Positions 1 through 7,843 of a stretch of DNA of 64,000 nucleotides are shown here, one piece after another. Position numbers and translations under genes: made by a program. The notes below the pieces were generated by a model. It saw only the letters and a list, made by a program, of their open reading frames with translations, searched no databases and was not told the origin of the DNA. Location: NCBI GenBank assembly GCA_017993775.1, contig JAGOMA010000007.1, positions 1 through 64,000 of the forward strand, in the 5' to 3' direction. This DNA is from Chloroflexota bacterium. Lineage in GTDB: Bacteria > Chloroflexota > Anaerolineae > Promineifilales > Promineifilaceae. Within the stretch, counting starts at the first letter, position 1. Each line of letters begins with the position of its first letter.

Positions 1-1434
1 AACACCTAAATGAACATGAGAGGCTCCGTCTTTGTATTCAGCGACTGTGCCAATTTCAGTTCCCGCCGCGATATATTGGCCTTCCTGAAAAGTTTTAGGG
101 TCTATATGACCATGTATAACATAGAATATTGCATCACCAACAACAACTTTTATGACCAAGTTAGTCTCAGCATCGCCGGAATACTCGTCGTACCCAAAAT
201 ATACTGTCCCACTAACTGTAGCATACACAGTTGTTCCTACATCGGCACCAAAATCCAAACCTGTATGAATATTATGAGATTGACCGTAACAGCAATCTAT
301 TGGATCTTGTGAAAACCCATTTGCCCCAAAACCACCTAACCAATCAATCTCATCAACCCCAGTCGCTGTGTCCTTTGCTATGGGTAAGTGTGTAATTAAA
401 TTTTTAGGTGGCAGCGTTGGTTGTTGACGAGGCAATCGAACTGGAGGCCCGCAATTCCCATCAAATTCACAATCCCGGTGGCCCGTGGGGTCGATCAGAT
501 TGAGGGGTGAATTCCGCGTATAGCTGTACCTGTTCAGGGATTGTGGGTTGGTGGGGTTGGGCACTATCGAGTCGGCGCTCAGGAAGCGGCCCAGGCCCGG
601 CGCGTAAAAACGCGCCTGGTAATACAGCAGCCCCAGCTCCATGTTCTCCTTCTGCCCTGTAAAGCCCCGGTCGGTGATGGCGTTGGGGCCGCCGCTGCGG
701 TAGCCGCCAAAGGGCAGGTAGCGCGTCTCGTTCACCTTTTGGCCGCCGCTGGTCACCAGGGCGCTGGCGCTGCCCAGGCTTGTGCTGAGCAACGCCGAAG
801 CATGGTCGCTGTACAGGTAGAACAGCCCGTTGTTCGTCGCCAGCGGGCTGCCTGCCACCCGCACGGCAATCGCCTGCCCCGCCAGGCTGTACGTGCTGCG
901 CTGGATGGTCGTTTGGCCGGATGTTGGTCCATCAAGCGGGACAATCACCACGGCCAGGGGCAGGTCGAACCCATACCCTATCTGCACTGTTACCGAGCGG
1001 CTGGTGGAACCGCTGACGTTGCTGCACGTCAGGCTGTAGGTGCGGCTGCCACTGCTAAAGCCTTTGAAGTTCTGGCTGCCGTTCAGCGGCTTGCTGCCGG
1101 ACCAACTGCCGCCGGCTTCGCAAGCGAAGGCGTTGCTTGCCTGCCACTGCAAGGCGTAGGCGGTATTGGGGGGAATGGTCACGGCCGTTTGCCCATTGGC
1201 CGTCAGGGTGACAATCGGCGTGGTCGCGGCGACCGGCCACACTTCTTCTTCATAGGTGGGGAAGGGGGTGTAGAGGATACGGCCGTCGGGCTGCACCGTC
1301 TTCACCCGCTGGCCGCTGGCGTCGTAGGCAAAGCTTTGTCCGCCGGAAACGGCCGTGACCGCCTGGGGCTGGCTGCCGTAACTATAATCAAGGGTCGCGC
1401 CATTTTCAGTCCGGTAATCCATATTGCCCAACAC
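1..1434 (-). CDS. RHS core cassette with M23 (LytM) peptidase tip, cut by window edge
   Basis: The gene runs off the left edge. The frame from the GTG at 1434 (or ATG at 1422) matches the other two RHS cassettes codon for codon up to the motif DPTGH. A stop lies just upstream of the start, so the long N-terminal YD-repeat region of a full RHS protein is absent. The tip after DPTGH has the M23 pattern: His-Thr-Gly-Leu-Asp near position 260, a glycine-rich beta core, an HGH motif, and Ser-His-Val-His-Leu at the edge. M23 enzymes are zinc endopeptidases that cut peptidoglycan cross-bridges, so the tip probably attacks cell wall. No clear ribosome binding site precedes the start, so it may be a silent cassette. 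Confidence 0.75.
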   Translation of the reverse strand, partial: MLGNMDYRTENGATLDYSYGSQPQAVTAVSGGQSFAYDASGQRVKTVQPDGRILYTPFPTYEEEVWPVAATTPIVTLTANGQTAVTIPPNTAYALQWQASNAFACEAGGSWSGSKPLNGSQNFKGFSSGSRTYSLTCSNVSGSTSRSVTVQIGYGFDLPLAVVIVPLDGPTSGQTTIQRSTYSLAGQAIAVRVAGSPLATNNGLFYLYSDHASALLSTSLGSASALVTSGGQKVNETRYLPFGGYRSGGPNAITDRGFTGQKENMELGLLYYQARFYAPGLGRFLSADSIVPNPTNPQSLNRYSYTRNSPLNLIDPTGHRDCEFDGNCGPPVRLPRQQPTLPPKNLITHLPIAKDTATGVDEIDWLGGFGANGFSQDPIDCCYGQSHNIHTGLDFGADVGTTVYATVSGTVYFGYDEYSGDAETNLVIKVVVGDAIFYVIHGHIDPKTFQEGQYIAAGTEIGTVAEYKDGASHVHLGV

Positions 1435-1437
1435 TAG

Positions 1438-1590
1438 CCGCTAACTGTGAATGTGGGAACGGCCGTTTCCACCCCACCACCTGGCTAAACTTGATGAACG
1501 TGGGGAGAACGGCCGTTCCCACCCCACCATCTGGAAAATTTCGTAAGCTACAAGGCAGAACGGCCGTTACCGCCTAATCGTCGGGAAAAT
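1438..1590. repeat. 51-bp repeat units at 5' end of RHS cassette 1
   Basis: Three degenerate units of the same repeat that makes the 5383-6739 array, each centred on AACGGCCGTT. They fill the gap between RHS cassette 1 and the upstream lipoprotein gene. Confidence 0.85.
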
Positions 1591-1595
1591 TTTCT

Positions 1596-2981
1596 TCACC
1601 CGGCTACCCAAACCATATCTAAGATTGCACCGCCTATTCCAGGAATCCGTAATACCTCTTGTTGTTTCATCACATTGAAAAATAGCACTTGTTCTTCGAT
1701 ACCGGTTCCCGTTTCAACTAGAATCGGAATAGCAAGGTAACGGCTGTCTGGTGACCATACAACACGACTAACTGAGATGCTTTCCTCTCCCCAATTATTT
1801 CGACTTTTAGCACGCCAGATAATCTCTTGATTTGTCACAGACATAACATTTGGACATTCTCCAGCATCTATACATTCACCTCCATAATAAAGAAATAAAC
1901 TATCTGGCGACCAAACTGGAAAGCGATAATATTTACTGCTTTTGTCATCCAGGCGAATAGGTAACGGATTGTTTACTGTTGTAAAAAAAAACAGGTCAGG
2001 ATGTTCATCTGAAACAATATAAGCAGCCAATTCACCGTCCTGAGACCAAGCGCAAATTAGAAAGGTAAGGCAATCATCTATGAGGGTGTCAGGTGTCTCT
2101 TGGGTAAGCCAGGGGCTTTCATTGGGTTCTAGAACCAGGAACTCTGGCACACTTTCCTCTTCTTCTTCCAATTTGTAACACCACAAAGCCAATTCACTTG
2201 TTTGTGGTGAAACAGCCAGAATAGAGCAATTACCCGGCCAATAGGATTGGTTTACCAACTCCATTGTCTGCATATCTATGATGTAAGTTCTAATCGTTTT
2301 AATATCTTCAAGCGGGCCAGAGTTATCCAAAACGGATAAATTAAATATTAGATAACGGTCATTTACGCCCCATAACGGTGTAGCGAAGTCATATGCAACA
2401 TTTGCTATTTGTAGGACACGTTGCGGCTGCCACTTAGGTAATGAGGTAAACCACAATTCAGTTCCCAGGTCAGTTTTTATCCAATAAGCAAGCGATTTTT
2501 TGTTTTGGGCAAAACTGGCGCCCCAGTCAAGCCACTCACTTTCTACTACTAAACGGCTCTGGGATGTGCCGTCTGCCAATGTTACTTGTTGAATGCCAAC
2601 CGGGTTATATACAAACAGGTCTCCTGTTACATTTTCTAATTCCGGTTCAAAAGTCGGCGTTATGGTGGCATTAATCGTTTCGGTTTCTGTGACAGAATGA
2701 GGGGTTGGCGAAGGAATGATAACAGGTTCGGTTATCAATTGGGTTGGCTGAACATCTCCTTTTTCTGTTGGGTCAGGTGTATCTGTTTCTAATGATAATT
2801 CTGCGTTTGGTGTAGTTTCCGCTAGATGCTCTTCCTGCAATGAATTAGTATTTGTCGACAATTGGCTGGTGGTCTGCGATGTTGATGTGCATCCCGCTAG
2901 CACAACAAGGACACAGAACACAAAAAAGGCTGCTAAGAAATGAATTGTCTGGTTTTCCTTATAAACATCTGAACTAAACAT
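1596..2981 (-). CDS. Lipoprotein with TolB/PD40-like beta-propeller
   Basis: About 461 residues. The start at 2981 is chosen because AGGAGAAG lies just upstream. The N-terminus is a lipoprotein signal with lipobox Leu-Ala-Gly-Cys, followed by about 100 residues of Thr/Pro/Glu-rich linker and then a domain with repeated WSPDS motifs typical of PD40/TolB propeller blades. It should be anchored on the outer face of the cytoplasmic membrane. It begins about 33 bp after the stop of RHS cassette 2 and is probably co-transcribed with it, the position of an immunity gene for an Rhs tip. Such a role is inference; PD40 lipoproteins are not an established immunity family. Its composition is more AT-rich than the RHS core. 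Confidence 0.7.
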   Translation of the reverse strand: MFSSDVYKENQTIHFLAAFFVFCVLVVLAGCTSTSQTTSQLSTNTNSLQEEHLAETTPNAELSLETDTPDPTEKGDVQPTQLITEPVIIPSPTPHSVTETETINATITPTFEPELENVTGDLFVYNPVGIQQVTLADGTSQSRLVVESEWLDWGASFAQNKKSLAYWIKTDLGTELWFTSLPKWQPQRVLQIANVAYDFATPLWGVNDRYLIFNLSVLDNSGPLEDIKTIRTYIIDMQTMELVNQSYWPGNCSILAVSPQTSELALWCYKLEEEEESVPEFLVLEPNESPWLTQETPDTLIDDCLTFLICAWSQDGELAAYIVSDEHPDLFFFTTVNNPLPIRLDDKSSKYYRFPVWSPDSLFLYYGGECIDAGECPNVMSVTNQEIIWRAKSRNNWGEESISVSRVVWSPDSRYLAIPILVETGTGIEEQVLFFNVMKQQEVLRIPGIGGAILDMVWVAG

Positions 2982-3014
2982 AATGCTTCTCCTACTCAAT
3001 CATACAAATACATA

Positions 3015-4649
3015 TCATGGGGCAAATGTCAGATTATTGACAATGAGGTATTTGGGATTATCTGGTCTGCTGCTTTCAATAACACGATATCTAAATGATC
3101 CCGAAAGTCCTAGGCTTGCGGCGTATGTTTTCAAACTATCCACAACTAGTGCTTCTTGTTCAGGAGAAATATGACCATAAAAAACCGAACCCAAAGTGGG
3201 ATCTGATGCCCCTGAGTTGTAAGCAATGATAGAGTCATTAACAACTTCCAAAATATTATCTACATCGCCATTGTAGGCATCATTCAACCTTCCATAGGCC
3301 TCTGCAACAACCTCTTGAATTGACATTTCCCCAACTGTTTCCCAGTGTCCATTGTCACCTATTTGCAACAAATTATATTCTTTTGAAAGAACTTCACTGA
3401 TTGCAAATTGACCATTGCGCAGTGCAAAACCAGCAATTTGACTTGTTCCCCTAAAATTGGGATTGGGGTAAAGACCGACTCCGGCAATTGTTTCCTTAAG
3501 TGCCATCCGATTTAGTGCCACCCAGGTAATTGCTTCTGCTTGTCTCTCACCATGCTCGTGCATTTCAACAAACGCGGCAACTGCTAGGAGTTGTCTTTCC
3601 CACTGTGCTACGGCAACTGGCATCCGTAAAGGGGGTAGTTTCTTAGGCAGTGGATCACTACAATCGTTTGATCCGCCGCATTCTCGATGGCCCGTGGGGT
3701 CAATCAGGTTAAGGGGTGAATTTCGGGTATAGGTGTACCTGTTCAGGGACTGCGGGTTGGTGGGGTTGGGCACTATCGAGTCGGCGCTCAGGAAGCGGTT
3801 AAGATAAGGCGCGTAAAAACGCGCATTCATGTATATCAACCCCAGGTCGGTCATGTTTTCCTTGTGGCCCGTAAAGCCCCGGTCGGTGATGGCGTTGGGG
3901 CCGCCGTTGCGGTAGCCGCCAAAGGGCAGGTAGCGGGTCTCGTTCACCTTTTGGCCGCCGCTGGTCACAATGGCGCTGGCGCTGCCCAGACCTGTGCTGA
4001 GCAACGCCGAAGCATGGTCGCTGTACAGGTAGAACAGGCCGTTGTTCGTCGCCAGCGGGCTGCCCGCCACCCGCACGGCCGTCGCCTGCCCCGCCAAGCT
4101 GTACGTGCTGCGCTGGATGGTCGTCTGGCCGGATGTTGGTCCGTCAAGCGGGACAATCACCACGGCCAGGGGCAGGTCGAACCCATACCCTATCTGCACT
4201 GTTACCGAGCGGCTGGTGGAACCGCTGACGTTGCTGCACGTCAGGCTGTAGGTGCGGCTGCCACTGTTAAAGCCTTTGAAGTTCTGGCTGCCGTTCAGCG
4301 GCTTGCTGCCGGACCAACTGCCGCCGGCTTCGCAAGCGAAGGCGTTGCTTGCCTGCCACTGTAAGGTGAAGGCGGTATTGGGGGGAATGGTAACGGCCGT
4401 TTGCCCATTGGCCGTCAGGGTGACTATTGGCGTGGTCGCGGCGACCGGCCACACTTCTTCTTCGTAGGTGGGGAAGGGGGTGTAGCGGATACGGCCGTCG
4501 GGCTGCACCGTTTTCACCCGCTGGCCGCTGGCGTCATAGGCAAAGCTTTGTCCGCCGGAAACGGCCGTGACCGCCTGGGGCTGGTTGCCGTAACTATAAT
4601 CAAGGGTCACGACGTTTTCAGTCCGGTAATCCATATTGCCCGACACCAA
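3015..4649 (-). CDS. RHS core cassette with possible SleB-like hydrolase tip
   Basis: 544 residues. Residues 1-71 are the end of the RHS repeat region and 72-155 an Ig-like insert with two Cys. Residues 235-321 carry the RHS hyperconserved end, including NARFYAP, RFLSAD and DPTGH. Residues 322-544 are a unique tip. The tip contains ITWVALNRM and a later run ending in FAIS, reminiscent of SleB-type cell-wall hydrolases, but I cannot confirm catalytic residues. The start (TTG at 4649; ATG at 4634) lies just after an in-frame TAG with no good ribosome site. The gene is far shorter than a full RHS protein, so it looks like an orphan tip cassette. Confidence 0.7.
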   Translation of the reverse strand: MVSGNMDYRTENVVTLDYSYGNQPQAVTAVSGGQSFAYDASGQRVKTVQPDGRIRYTPFPTYEEEVWPVAATTPIVTLTANGQTAVTIPPNTAFTLQWQASNAFACEAGGSWSGSKPLNGSQNFKGFNSGSRTYSLTCSNVSGSTSRSVTVQIGYGFDLPLAVVIVPLDGPTSGQTTIQRSTYSLAGQATAVRVAGSPLATNNGLFYLYSDHASALLSTGLGSASAIVTSGGQKVNETRYLPFGGYRNGGPNAITDRGFTGHKENMTDLGLIYMNARFYAPYLNRFLSADSIVPNPTNPQSLNRYTYTRNSPLNLIDPTGHRECGGSNDCSDPLPKKLPPLRMPVAVAQWERQLLAVAAFVEMHEHGERQAEAITWVALNRMALKETIAGVGLYPNPNFRGTSQIAGFALRNGQFAISEVLSKEYNLLQIGDNGHWETVGEMSIQEVVAEAYGRLNDAYNGDVDNILEVVNDSIIAYNSGASDPTLGSVFYGHISPEQEALVVDSLKTYAASLGLSGSFRYRVIESSRPDNPKYLIVNNLTFAP

Positions 4650-4654
4650 CCGCT

Positions 4655-4738
4655 AACTGTAAATGAGAAACGGCCGTTTCCACCCCATCGCCTAGATAAT
4701 TTTCGTAAGCTGCGGGCAGAACGGCCGTTCCCTGCTTA
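4655..4738. repeat. 51-bp repeat units at 5' end of RHS cassette 2
   Basis: Two degenerate copies of the array repeat, with AACGGCCGTT at their centres, separate RHS cassette 2 from the DUF433/DUF5615 pair. Confidence 0.8.
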
Positions 4739-4750
4739 TTGACTGCCCGA

Positions 4751-5110
4751 TTATCCAGGCAAAGGCGTCGTCCGAATTCGCTGATCCTCGATGACAGAGA
4801 AATGTCCGGCCCAGTCTAATCGCTGTGACAAAACAGTCACGGCAATTTGGGCGACATGCTCCCCCGACCTGGCAGAAACGCGAAACAGAATGATCCCGCT
4901 TGTTGCCGGTAATCCGGCGCGAAATGCCAGTTCACCAAAATCTTTATCAAAAGTTAGCACAATACGATTTTCTGCCTGGGCCAGAGCCAATACTTGAGGG
5001 TCACTGCTGCCTGGCGCTGCGGTGCGGATCCAGAGAACATCATACCCAGCATGACGCAGGGCGATAATCGCATCCCCAGGAAAGTTCTCATCTGCTAACA
5101 AACGCAGCAT
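4751..5110 (-). CDS. DUF5615 PIN-like protein (putative toxin)
   Basis: 119 residues matching the DUF5615 family, which has a PIN/Mut7-C-like fold. The N-terminus has the acidic motif LADENFP, and the middle has the motif TFDKDFGEL, both typical metal-binding acidic clusters of this fold. Its start overlaps the stop of the upstream DUF433 gene (TGATG), indicating translational coupling. DUF433-DUF5615 pairs are widespread and proposed as toxin-antitoxin modules in which the PIN-like partner would be a ribonuclease. Activity here is unproven. The pair sits between RHS cassette 2 and the repeat array. Confidence 0.85.
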   Translation of the reverse strand: MLRLLADENFPGDAIIALRHAGYDVLWIRTAAPGSSDPQVLALAQAENRIVLTFDKDFGELAFRAGLPATSGIILFRVSARSGEHVAQIAVTVLSQRLDWAGHFSVIEDQRIRTTPLPG

Positions 5111-5349
5111 CAGGCAAGAATCAGAGGATATACTTTTTCAAGACGAAGCGTTTCGCTGGCATAGGAGAGACAGGCACGAATATCAACTGTGGTAACTCCA
5201 GGATAATTGCGCAGGATTTCGCTTTCCGTCCAACCTTGCGCCAGCAAGCCCAAGATGAAGTCAACCGACAAACGCGTCCCTTTGATAACCGGTTTGCCGC
5301 CTAATACATCTGGATCAATCGTAATATGGTCTTGCCAATTCATATGCAC
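5110..5349 (-). CDS. DUF433 protein (putative antitoxin)
   Basis: 79 residues of the DUF433 family, a winged-helix-like DNA-binding fold. The hallmark run is GGKPVIKGTRLSVDFIL near residues 17-31, followed by WTESEILRNYP. Two in-frame ATGs lie at the start (5349 and 5343), preceded by GGAGAGG. It is first in a two-gene operon with the DUF5615 gene and overlaps it by one base. It would be the antitoxin and likely autorepressor if this is a toxin-antitoxin module. Confidence 0.85.
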   Translation of the reverse strand: MHMNWQDHITIDPDVLGGKPVIKGTRLSVDFILGLLAQGWTESEILRNYPGVTTVDIRACLSYASETLRLEKVYPLILA

Positions 5350-5843
5350 CTCTCCTGCCAGATTATAGCAGAAAACAAGGAACGGCCGTTAACCACTGCG
5401 TGGTGCGGGCTAACGGCCGTTCTTACCCCATCACCTGGCTAAACTTGATGAATTGTGGGTAGAACGGCCGTTCCTCACCCCACTACCTGGCTAAATTTCA
5501 TAAACTATGTGCAGAACGGCCGTTACCACCCCACCCCCTGGCTAAACTTGATGAATTGTGGGCGGAACGGCCGTTTCCCACCCCATCCTCTGACTAAACT
5601 TGATGAACGTGGGGAGAACGGCCGTTCCCACCCCACCCCCTGAATAAACTTCATGAACTGTGGGGAGAACGGCCGTTTCCACCCCACCACCTGGCTAAAC
5701 TTGATGAACTTTGGGCAGAACGGCCGTTTCCACCCCATCCCCTGGCTAAACTTGATGAACGTGGGCAGAACGGCCGTTTCCACCCCATCCCCTGGCTAAA
5801 CTTGATGAATTGTGGGCAGAACGGCCGTTCCCACCCCATCACC

Positions 5844-5920
5844 TTCGAAATTAAACCGCGGAGAGGCGGAGAACGCAGAGGAAAAACATTAATCTGCGAA
5901 ATCTGCGGACAAATATTTTA
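5844..5920. repeat. Different repeat element inside the 51-bp array
   Basis: The array is broken here by about 77 bp rich in GGAGAGGCGGAGAACGCAGAG and ATCTGCG motifs, a type of dispersed intergenic element unrelated to the 51-bp unit. A related piece lies at 6160-6195. Confidence 0.6.
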
Positions 5921-6159
5921 AACGGCCGTTTCCCACCCCATCCCCTGGCTAAACCTGATGAATTGTGGGTAGAACGGCCGTTTCCACCCCATCGCCTGGT
6001 TAAACTTTGTGAACTGGGGGCAGAACGGCCGTTGCCCATCTCATCGCCTGACTAAACTTGATGAACTGGGGGCAGAACGGCCGTTCCTCACCCCACTACC
6101 TGGCTAAATTTCATAAACTATGTGCAGAACGGCCGTTTCCCACCCACCCCTGGCTAAAC

Positions 6160-6195
6160 AATTTAACGCAGAGGCGCGGAGGCGCAGAGAAAAAT
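6160..6195. repeat. Short GCAGAGGCGCGGAG element inside the array
   Basis: A second interruption of the 51-bp array with the same purine-rich GCAGAGGCG character as 5844-5920. It looks like a remnant of the same dispersed element. Confidence 0.55.
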
Positions 6196-6761
6196 CTTGA
6201 ACTGTAGGCAGAACGGCCGTTCCCACCCCACCACCTGGATAAATTTCAAAAGCTGAAGGCAGAACGGCCGTTTCCCACCCCACCACCTGGCTAAACTTGA
6301 TGAACTGTGGACAGAACGGCCGTTCCCACCCCATCACCTGGCTAAACTTGATGAACTTTGGGCAGAACGGCCGTTGCCCACTCCACCACCTGACTAAACT
6401 TGATGAATTGTGGGCAGAACGGCCGTTCCCACCACCCCACCGCCTGGCTAAACTTGATGAGTTGTGGGCAGAACGGCCGTTTCCACCCCACCACCTGGCT
6501 AAACTTGATGAACGTGGGAAGAACTGCCGTTTCTACCCCATCACCTGAATAAATTTGATGAACTATGGACAGAACGGCCGTTACCTACCCCACCACCTGG
6601 CTAAACTTGATGAACTGTGGGGAGAACGGCCGTTCCCACCCCATCACCTGGCTAAACTTGATGAACTGTGGGGAGAACGGCCGTTTCCACCCCATCCCCT
6701 GGCTAAACTTGATGAACTATGGGCAGAACGGCCGTTACTCTGTGCCATTAAATGAGAATGA

Positions 6762-7736
6762 CTATGGTCCAGGCCATAACTCAGTTGGTGTTTCTAAACA
6801 AATCGGTTCGCTTCCGTTTCTAAACGTTTTGTAAAAAGTTTCTATACTGATTCCAGTTGCTTCTTCTAGTGGTAGATCATATATGATGGAGTGAGGTTCA
6901 TGCATTCCATGCTCGGCTTCTACAAATGTTAATTGCTCTTTTGGAGACCATGTTACCAGATGCAAACTTTCTTCTTCACCAGATAAGCAGCCGCGAACTT
7001 TCCCGTCTATTATTTCTCCATCCCAGTTACTGTATGTCAACATAAAGTTATGTTGAGCATAAAATAACGTTAAGGAGAATCCAAGAACATCATCCATTGG
7101 CGCATTTGCCGTAAGTATCCAGATTTCCGTTGGCTGACCATAATCATTTAAGATTGAGGGGAGTGTGTTGTTTGCTATTGGCAATATAGCAGCATCCATC
7201 ATCATAACAATCCCCTCTCGAACGTCAAAAGCATAGCTAAAAGGAGCATTAGACATTTCTGGAAAGAATAGAGACAACCATGCAATAAATGACTCCCCTA
7301 CAGGAACGTCAGAAAATGTTCCATCTGCAGATCCATAAGAGATGCGATATGCAAATGTAGATAGAAAAGGTTCGGCATTTTGCCATTCCGTTTCTCCAGG
7401 GATAATGCTCCAAAAGCAAGGTAGTAAACAGTTTTGGTTATTATTAGTTAGTTCTAAAACGAAAGACTTAATATCATCAGTGGGGATTGTCGGCAGTATA
7501 ACTGGTTCCTCTGTATACAGAATAAATGGAGTTGATATTGGAAAAACCGATGGAGTTGTGGAAGGGACGATTAATGGTTTTGCTGTCATTGTAGGGCGCA
7601 GTGTTGGATCCGTGACAAGTGGAGTGACTGCTACGTTAATTACACTTGGACTTGGAGATGGTGTCAACGCGGATATATTGCAACTAACCAAGAATAAGAT
7701 TACACCATATGCAAATAAGCATTTTATTAGCTTCAT
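6762..7736 (-). CDS. Lipoprotein of unknown function downstream of RHS tip 3
   Basis: 324 residues. The signal ends in the lipobox Leu-Val-Ser-Cys (about residue 19), followed by a Thr/Pro/Ser linker to about residue 85. The mature domain begins with CLLPCFWSIIPGE and then WQNAEPFL; Cys-x3-Cys followed by Trp and a GET/GKT turn recurs, as far as I recall, in uncharacterised Chloroflexota lipoproteins. AGAGGT precedes the ATG. It follows RHS cassette 3 after 107 bp in the same direction. This is the place expected for a cognate immunity protein, and an outer-face lipoprotein could shield against an extracytoplasmic enzyme. No function is established. Confidence 0.65.
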   Translation of the reverse strand: MKLIKCLFAYGVILFLVSCNISALTPSPSPSVINVAVTPLVTDPTLRPTMTAKPLIVPSTTPSVFPISTPFILYTEEPVILPTIPTDDIKSFVLELTNNNQNCLLPCFWSIIPGETEWQNAEPFLSTFAYRISYGSADGTFSDVPVGESFIAWLSLFFPEMSNAPFSYAFDVREGIVMMMDAAILPIANNTLPSILNDYGQPTEIWILTANAPMDDVLGFSLTLFYAQHNFMLTYSNWDGEIIDGKVRGCLSGEEESLHLVTWSPKEQLTFVEAEHGMHEPHSIIYDLPLEEATGISIETFYKTFRNGSEPICLETPTELWPGP

Positions 7737-7843
7737 TGTAAATACCTCTTTAACCCTAACGAATCTTTGCGTTCGGTAATTTAACGTTTAAGTGATTTGG
7801 AAATCTCACAATAGTTGTTTCTAAAGCAGTATTATCGCATCGT

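Larger units (their letters stand above)
5383..6739. repeat. Tandem array of about 25 copies of a 51-bp repeat
   Basis: About 25 direct copies with a usual period of 51 bp; small indels make some 52-54. Each unit contains AACGGCCGTT, then a C-rich stretch, then CTGGCTAAACTTGATGAA, then a G-rich stretch. The whole unit is conserved and there are no unique spacers. Because 51 is a multiple of 3, long open frames appear on both strands, but they encode only the repeat and I do not regard them as genes. Units of the same repeat lie at the 5' boundary of all three RHS cassettes, so the array may be a site of homologous recombination or a structural locus. Confidence 0.95.

Noticed and set aside
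541..1437. Plus-strand 298-residue frame over RHS cassette 1
   Set aside because: It is the antisense of the RHS core; matching shadow frames appear over the other cassettes.
1596..2981. TolB of a Tol-Pal system
   Set aside because: Propeller motifs are present but there are no other tol or pal genes and the protein has a lipobox. The resemblance is only at fold level.
5383..6739. CRISPR array
   Set aside because: The repeated 51-bp unit is conserved along its whole length, so there are no unique spacers. No cas genes are present.
5455..6834. Proteins encoded by open frames through the 51-bp array
   Set aside because: The unit length is a multiple of three, so frames stay open on both strands; they encode only a 17-residue repeat with no ribosome site or domain.
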